NCBI GenBank assembly: GCA_944470555.2
Contig: OX104127.1
Span: 91,722,708-91,786,707 of the forward strand
DNA: 64,000 nt
Direction: 5' to 3'
From: Heterobilharzia americana
Taxonomy: Eukaryota; Platyhelminthes; Trematoda; Strigeidida; Schistosomatidae
The translations under genes were made by a program, and so were the position numbers. Below are positions 57,420 to 64,000 of this stretch, in pieces (the first letter of the stretch is position 1; each line of letters starts with the position of its first letter). Below the pieces are notes generated by a model. It searched no databases. It had not been told where the DNA came from and was given only the letters and a program-made list of their open reading frames with translations.

Positions 57420-58790
57420 AAGATCAGCAGTATAAGAAGTATGAAGTGAATAATACGCTTGTTGATGTGATTAGCCTCTATACAAATATATCACCTAATA
57501 TGGACTTGAGGCTGTCAGTATGAACTCACAACTGATTATGAACTCAGAAATAAAGCTAAAATTTCTACTGAAGAAATCACGTCAGGATTAAGATTGTGTT
57601 TAACTTACATAGTTTTCAAGTTTAAAGATGAAATATATCAGTAAACAGAAGGAGTAGCGATGCAACCTCCAATATCCTCGATCGAAGTAGACATATTTAT
57701 GAACATTTAGGAAGAAATAGCATTCAGAACATTCCACCCACACCCCAAAAGTGTGGTGCCGATATGTAGATGGCAAATTTACTGTGCCGAAATCAGAACA
57801 TGTCCAGAGATCTTTATATACATTAACTTGGCAGTAGATACAACCCAATTGACTTATGAGTTAGAAAATGAAAGAGTAGAATTTCCTATGTTAGATTGTA
57901 AAATCAAGAAACTAGTGCTTATAGGAAACCAAGACATTCGAATAGATACTTAAATCATCTCACCCTATGTCTGTCAAGGTAGGGCCGATAAAATGTTTAA
58001 TTAATTCAGCAAGGAGTTTGACTAGTAAGTCAGAAAATACATCGAGAGATACTAATTCTTAATCACTACCCTCCAAAATTTATTAAAAGTTTATAAGGAC
58101 TGATAGAGAAGGAGTGGTAATGTTAGTGGTGATTGCAACATGCCTAAGAGGGAATTCAAATTCTATGTAATGTTGCCGTATAAAGACGATAAGTTGGAAA
58201 TTTTACGTAGAATTCTTAACAATCCTGGAGTTACAGTGGCATTTAAAACCTGCAAACTCGCGCAGAGAGAAACTTTGTAGGCTAAAAGATCCATTAGAGT
58301 TAGTTAAAGAAAGTAACCTAATCTATCAAAAACCTTGTAATGATTAAGAAGTCAGGTATACGGGTCAGAGCAGCCAATTTGTGTCAGTCAGAATAGCAGA
58401 AGGCAAAAATTTAGCGAGATATACAGTGGTAGACCCTACTAATGCAAGTGATTTAGTGAAAAACTTGGCTATTACTCTGCATACACTGACCCATATCAAA
58501 CAAGGTAGAGATAGGGTAACAATTCTAAAATCCAATACAGCTAGATGGAGGGAGAGATCGATTACAGAATCCTTGTTCATTGGATCAACACCTAACACAT
58601 GTAACAGACATAATTCATCACGTATTGTAGATATCTGTAGAAGAATGAAGAACTGTTGTACAATATAAAGGGATTTTGACAGTCATATGATTACCTCGGT
58701 ATGAATATGAACAATAAATTCTGCTCGAAACGTCATCCAGTAAATTATAATGTCACTGTTTGCTATATCGAATGCACAGTCTAATATGGA
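57420..58790 (+). mobile_element. Penelope-like element, decayed RT and GIY-YIG endonuclease
   Basis: Plus strand, with many frameshifts: an RT piece at 57620-57830 (FKFKDEIYQ, TEGVAMQPPIS; the YVDD site is read as a shifted RYVDG), then LTYELENERVEFPMLDCKI. Next is a linker with VTVAFKTCKLAQRE. The EN at 58345-58668 has YTGQSSQFVSVRIAEGKN, LHTLTHIKQGRD and WRERSITESLFIGSTPNTC. The terminal repeat at 58690-58790 has a degraded hammerhead (CUCGAAACGUC kept). It lies in the intron between exons g and h. Confidence 0.8.
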
Positions 58791-60531
58791 ATTATGCCGT
58801 GCCACAGTGGTCAAGTTTTTCCCTTACAATAATATACCTACTGATGAATTAATCAAGAAATTGCTTCAAGAAACAGCTTTACCATAGTCGGTAAGAGAAT
58901 AAAATTTTTAGTAGGGACAACTCCTTCAATGGTTTCAGCGTTTCATTACTAGGCAACAAGTCTGACATAGCAATATTATGCCGCATAAAAGTACTAAATT
59001 GGGGGGAAATGTAGGTCTCGTAGATCGAGAGTTTCAGTTTTTTAATCTAGGTTTATGTTAAATTTCTGCCGGTAATGTCCTTGAAAATTGATAGCGAATT
59101 AAAACTAAATCTAAACTTTATTAAACTTGCAATAATTCTGACAGTTATTCCTGGATGTTTGTACTAATAATTAAATTGGATACCATGTGACTTGCAGATG
59201 AAGTTTTAGGCAAGAAATCGGAAGTTATTTCTGTGAAATAGATTTCCTGTTTCATGACAAATTGGTTGGATTCATCAGCAGCTTTTGTGTTATACAATGT
59301 CCACTATCGAGAAATTTAGAACCGTTAGGATAGTTCAGTAAGTGAATAATACTTCAGTTGATGAATATAATCCATGGGTTTTGAGTGAGTTCTGAACACT
59401 GGTCATATTTCCTTGATTTATTAAAACATATGATACCTATGTGTGATTAGATTAACTGTACACAGTTGTAAAAAGTGAATGTTTTGATGTGATATTCGCA
59501 GTTAAGTTCTATAAGGGCTGTTATCAATACTAAACAAGTCCCGAGAGATCTAGGTAGTCCGAGGAGAAATACGAAGTATCTGTCTGAAACTGTAGTTATG
59601 ATCAACTTCTGTGATTGTCCTATAGCAGTGTCGCTTAAAATCTAGTGTGCCAAACTGTTCGCCACCTACCTCGACACATCACTCTAGGGGAAGCTGCATT
59701 AGGTCGCAAGAGGTTTAAGGGTAGATAGACTAAGAAATGACACCAGTTCATGAATTCCTTAATCGCTGGTCTGAATCCCTTGGGGAGATTTAAAATACCT
59801 GGCTGAGTTCCCAGAGGTTAAAGAAATCAGCGTCTGAGTACTCTTGGTGAGATGCTTGAAAATCTTTCACAGTGACATTGATGTATGTCTTCTAAACGTT
59901 GAATATTTGCACTAAACTTGATCGTCAGATTCATTATCCTCTCCCACAACGTTGACAACTTGGATGTTGATCTTTTTCTATCCATCTGCTATTTGTGTAC
60001 TACTGTGAAGTGTGTAGTAACTTGAGATGATACACTTGTGTGCGATGCCCTACACTGATACTGTCTATTTGTATATCGAACGCCAAGTAAATGGTTAACT
60101 GCATTTTAATTAGTATACCTTCACTGGCCCACGGAGTGGTGCTGTTCCATAACTTTCTAAAATTGTGACCAAGACATCAAACTAGGTACACTTCCTGCTG
60201 TTGAATGTATATTTTAGAGGTGTAGCTCTATTAGGGAGTTTTCAGTTAACAGTCATTCCCCTGTAGGTCAAAATAGACGCTATCCTGATACCTTCAGGTG
60301 ACTAAATATCTAAAGGGGTGTAAAATCAGCGTATATTGGTATGTATATGTTACCACATATTGGTTTAAGTATTTCTAGACTGGCCAATTGCTACCAATAT
60401 TCAGAAAACTGTGATTATTTGAAAGATTCATAATTCCATATATGTCTCTCAGGTGATAAATACAGTATTTGTTTGGCTTTCACAAACTAAACCACAACTT
60501 ATGCTAAACATTCATGTTATTTTTATTTAAG
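58791..60531. other. Intronic sequence, nothing recognised
   Basis: No repeat or exon identified. Confidence 0.5.
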
Positions 60532-60614
60532 AATCCAGACATCCGGCAGCAGTTGCTCGTACAACCTCTCTTGACGGTCCAATGATGACCAAACCGAGTC
60601 CACTTGCCAAACAG
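60532..60614 (+). CDS. SVIL: Supervillin-like protein, exon h
   Basis: A small 83-base exon (two leading bases, 27 codons, no trailing base) with acceptor ttatttttatttaag and donor cag/gtaaga. The peptide is SRHPAAVARTTSLDG then MMTKPSPLAKQ. The phase fits exon g across a 3.7-kb intron that holds a broken PLE. Confidence 0.78.
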
Positions 60615-60981
60615 GTAAGATTTTAACTGTTTTTCCCGAAAATCATCTTTGAAGTTGTAATCCTTTTTGGCTCAGTGGGTGATATGAGTGTGAAATGTTT
60701 TACCGATCAAAGATTTTTGGAAATAAATAGTTTTGTCTTACTGTCTGTCATACAAGTCAGTAATTCCTGATTCATAGGTCTATTACGTAACTTGATTTAC
60801 AGCTTGCAATCTCCTTTGTTCTATAGTAAATACACACTTTAAATACTATATGATACGTGAGAGTCAATCTAACCAATAACTAGAGGCTATCTGTGCTAGG
60901 TGGTACTGGTCTGGACACTAATGTATGGTGTTCATTAAATAAGATCCAGTTGAAATCTTGCTCATACAATGAGAAAACTAG

Positions 60982-61332
60982 TTGACTATAAAAGAGCTTA
61001 GATTAAGACTAAGGCATGTAGATACCTTTCAAAGATTCATCAGCCGAGCTTCAAGGACAGTTTACGCGGCAAGTGATTTACTTAAACATGTAAGAGTTTA
61101 TTTATTAAGTCAAAAAGTAGCGCCTAATTTTTACCGAAGATGTAAACAATACAATATATATGTGCTGGAATGTGATCTCGACTTTTCATTGGTCAACTTT
61201 AACGGTCGAAGATTTAATTCTTTGAAGGTTATATTTACTCCAGTGTTCAGTCATGCACATTTAACTTCAGGTCTAAATTATCCGAATAAAATTCTTGAAA
61301 TTTATCTCCTAGTTAGTCAACCGTATTGTTGA
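60982..61332 (+). other. Unassigned 116-codon open frame in intron h-i
   Basis: A long open frame for such AT-rich DNA: LRLRHVDTFQRFISRASRT, LLKHVRVYLLSQKV, RRFNSLKVIF. It has no domain I recognise. It has no paired acceptor/donor with phase 0 at both ends, as an extra exon between h and i would need. Confidence 0.2.
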
Positions 61333-61419
61333 CATAACTTTTACTAAACCTTAATATTACCCTAACTAAATTACCGAATAAGTGCATCACCTTTTTTATG
61401 TGATTTATTGTTCTTCTAG

Positions 61420-61586
61420 ACATCAAGGATTTCACAAAATGTTCAAGTACCTGCTCAACAAGACAAAGCATTGACAGACTTCTTCAAGAGCACATCAGTT
61501 TTGGAATCTTCCGATCAGCCAGCATCACTGAACCTACCAGCTCTCACTTCACAACCAAATGAAGAATTGAAGACTGTTTACGAAAG
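61420..61586 (+). CDS. SVIL: Supervillin-like protein, exon i
   Basis: A 167-base exon (55 codons plus two trailing bases) with acceptor ttgttcttctag and donor ag/gtaagc. The peptide is polar: TSRISQNVQVPAQQDK, ALTDFFKSTSV, then NEELKTVYER across the junction. It lies where vertebrate supervillin has its acidic linker before the pre-gelsolin block. The neighbouring introns (805 and 743 bases) are short and I see no mobile element in them. Confidence 0.8.
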
Positions 61587-62329
61587 GTAAGCAGTGTAGT
61601 CTTCAAGAAATTTTAACATTTTAATGGCTTACACCGACTAATACTAACCTGAATATATCTTAATCAACCAAGGTAAGATTTAGCTTAAATGATTTCCTTG
61701 CAGTTATTGTAATCAAATGTATCAGGGACTGAAAATTTCCCCATTTTTTGTTATGCATATGGCCAGTTTCATTTTTTTGAAAGCTTGTACCAACTGCCAA
61801 GTGACTGCTGTCGTTCAAGTACCAGATATCCTTTTTATACGTATTGTGTAACACGTCAAAATGCATTCACTGGGACTGACTTTCTTGATGGGGGGATAGA
61901 TTGACTGGTTGTGTAGTGCGTACACTATTTTAGCTGAAGAGGTTTGTATTACTCAGAAGTGATTACATTTCATCAGCGTTCTGTCAGCTACCCACGATCC
62001 TCAATAATCAAGTTGCATTCACCTACATAGCGTAACGTTACCGGTATCTCTTTGATTATGGGATCGCTTTGATTGTGCTTCATGAATCCGGTAAATGGTA
62101 GTGATCAGAATTCCAAAAGTTCTTTATTAGAGGCAGTAACTTTACCGACTGAAAGTGACCCCTTAGTGAATGTCAGTAGAACTGAAGTCTGTTACCTGGC
62201 TGTTTACATACAAACCATTCAGACATTTACATAAGCAGTGATAATTACTCAAATGCATATATTTAAGTAACTTTTCAAACTACTATAACCACACAGTTTA
62301 TGCTGTTGTGTTATTTTTGCATTCTATAG

Positions 62330-62544
62330 GATAGCCGATGCACGATGTGCAGCTAGACCAGAAAAACGTAAACCTCCCAAAGACTTGAAAAATCCTCTAA
62401 AAGCCTTGAAACAAAGAGAAAACATAAAATCGAATTATGAAGAAATATGCCTAACTACAACAAAGGAACAACCCTCCAGTGTGAATATTACACCTTTCCA
62501 GATGTTGTCACGCTCAGTGGATCCAGCTGTGAGAATTGGACTAG
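62330..62544 (+). CDS. SVIL: Supervillin-like protein, exon j, conserved pre-gelsolin segment
   Basis: A 215-base exon (one leading base, 71 codons, one trailing) with acceptor ttgcattctatag and donor g/gtaagt. It carries RPEKRKPPKDLKNPLKALKQ and RENIKSNYEE. These align with the supervillin signature just before the first gelsolin-like repeat (human [21 protein letters not shown], then a EYTEQRL-type block). This is the main basis for naming the gene. Supervillin links actin filaments and myosin II to membranes. In schistosomes a role in muscle or tegument cytoskeleton is plausible but not shown here. The gelsolin repeats and headpiece must lie beyond the right edge, because no further exon is convincing up to 64000. 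Confidence 0.85.
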
Positions 62545-63769
62545 GTAAGTTATTTTTTTTGTTACTGAATATACTGTTTCAAGATATTGAGTAAATGAAG
62601 ATTATTTATTTGGCCTGAAGTCCACTTGATAAGGCGAACCACTACAGACGATAAGTAGAGAAATGTAGATCCTTCGGATTTACAGTCCATTCGAATCCTA
62701 GGCTTTTAAAGATACGCTTTAGTTGTTGTAAGAGGTGTGAGGGTTTAAAAGTAACAAATACGTCTTTGTATTTCGCAGCTCGTTGTACTGTGATCCACTC
62801 TTATGTACAGCATAATTTGGAGTCGAAGTAGCTCAAAATAATGTCTTAGGTTTTCAGTGTAAAGAAACAGGTTTTAAATTTCGAAAGGAATTTCTCTCGG
62901 ACAGCAAATGTGTCGTAATTATGGGGATCACTGAGTTGGAAATTACTAACAGCGTCTAGCAATCCAACAGTATCATCAGTAGTAGTCCCCAAAGTATGTC
63001 GTAGATTCAAAAACTGACAGTTAACCACCCCAACGGGTTCGGTTTTTGATAATCATCTAACATTTGTTACTTCAGCTGCCTACATTATTTCTGGGTTAGT
63101 AGAAAAGTTATTCATGTCTTTTCAAAATAACTATGCACTGGGGTGAAGGCAGTCACGTGGTTGCATTAAAGTAGACTGATTATGCAGGAAAATATTTCTG
63201 ATCGTGCCTAATCGGTTAACTGTGAAACAATGATGCACTGACAAAGATATCTAACACAAAACTGAAACATTAGCTAAGCATATTCTCAACTCAGCGAATA
63301 ACTGAAACTCGATATCTGTTACATATTTTAAAATGTTACCTGATATTGTTCAGACAAAGTCAGTAAGCCTTAAATTTCTAAACGTGCAATCAGCATTTGA
63401 AAAGTATATGCAGCGTATAATTAGTAACTGGCCTAAATAGAACTGAATGTTTTCTTTGCTATTGTTTGAATGGATTCTAGGAGGCACAAAGTAGTGTATT
63501 CTTGCATTTTACAAGCACAGCTTATGTTATTTTTAACGACTGGTCATTGGATACTTTTAAGCAGCTATAGAATTGATAGTCATTTTTGCTACGTAATATC
63601 CTCCTGCTAAGTTAGACTACCTATATCTTAGTACTGATATACTAATAGTCATGAAGTTGAAGGAATTCATTGGGAGTGAATATCGATGATCAAACATTGG
63701 CTGACTGAATGGAGGTCCACCAGCTATTGCATTAATACTATAGGATCAATGTGCACAGTAGCTGACTAT
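62545..63769. other. Intronic sequence, nothing recognised
   Basis: Start of the intron after exon j. An acceptor-like ttgttacttcag at 63075 opens a short in-phase frame, but it meets a stop with no donor. Confidence 0.5.
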
Positions 63770-63960
63770 CATGACCACCGACCCATTGGATAACGGTTCG
63801 GATTTTGAAGTGTTTGGTTTTGGGTTTCAGTCATAATGGTCACTCATTGAAAAGGAGGTACATTCGTCCGACGAATCCTAAATACGACGAAACGTGCCTT
63901 CTGCATTTCACTGCCGGCTATTGTCCATCAGTGATACTGAAATTATGGATTGGTGTTCAT
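63770..63960 (+). repeat. Sm-alpha SINE with hammerhead remnant
   Basis: The tRNA-like head is eroded. Ribozyme at 63857-63915: GGUACAUUCGU, CCGACGA (second core base changed), AUCCUAAAUACGAC, GAAA, CGUGCCUUCUGCAUUUCACUGC. GAAA is kept; the cleavage triplet is unclear. Confidence 0.6.
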
Positions 63961-64000
63961 TGTTGCTAGGAAAGGTTTAGCTGTTTGTATTCCTCTGGAG

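Noticed and set aside
63064..63135. Acceptor-like site with in-phase frame after exon j
   Set aside because: The frame ends at a stop after about 23 codons, no donor follows, and the peptide does not resemble a gelsolin repeat.

Overview
The window is AT-rich, intron-heavy and repeat-dense eukaryotic DNA. It looks like nuclear DNA of a blood fluke (Schistosoma or a close trematode relative). The reasons are: Sm-alpha-type SINE-like repeats carrying hammerhead ribozyme motifs, RTE-clade retrotransposons of the SR2/Perere-3 type, Penelope-like elements (PLEs) with GIY-YIG endonucleases, and a split gene with very large introns. No rRNA, functional tRNA, CRISPR array or bacterial operon is visible. 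The species call is inference.

The only host gene I can support runs left to right from 23801 to 62544 and continues past the window. Ten exons (about 2.08 kb coding, 694 codons) join with consistent splice phases. Their product looks like the N-terminal, non-gelsolin half of a supervillin-family actin- and membrane-binding protein. The last visible exon matches the conserved stretch just before the gelsolin-like repeats of supervillin, so the gelsolin and headpiece domains should lie to the right. A possible further exon (19212-19354) is isolated and unproven.

Layout: 1-2030 is a minus-strand RTE element (endonuclease plus start of the reverse transcriptase) cut by the window edge. 3941-5440 holds hammerhead-type SINE pieces and an RTE tail. 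5560-9700 holds a GIY-YIG fragment and a minus-strand PLE split by a plus-strand RTE insertion. 9700-23770 is mostly unrecognised non-coding DNA with microsatellites, degraded SINEs and one RTE tail (20337-21225). 23801-62544 is the supervillin-like gene. Its introns hold a 2.42-kb direct duplication (30537-32958 and 40631-43048), several PLE fragments, RTE tails and most of the hammerhead-bearing SINEs. 62545-64000 is intron with a further hammerhead remnant.

The most interesting signal is hammerhead architecture in three different repeat contexts: the known Sm-alpha type; a second tRNA-derived SINE family (here 'SINE-B') with its own helix sequences; and the terminal repeats of the PLEs. 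In SINE-B the modules often occur as head-to-head inverted pairs. Some copies keep the whole catalytic core, and at least one (55937-55986) lies in sense orientation inside a supervillin intron.

All identifications come from reading the sequence and from recall of protein and repeat families. No database search or folding program was run.
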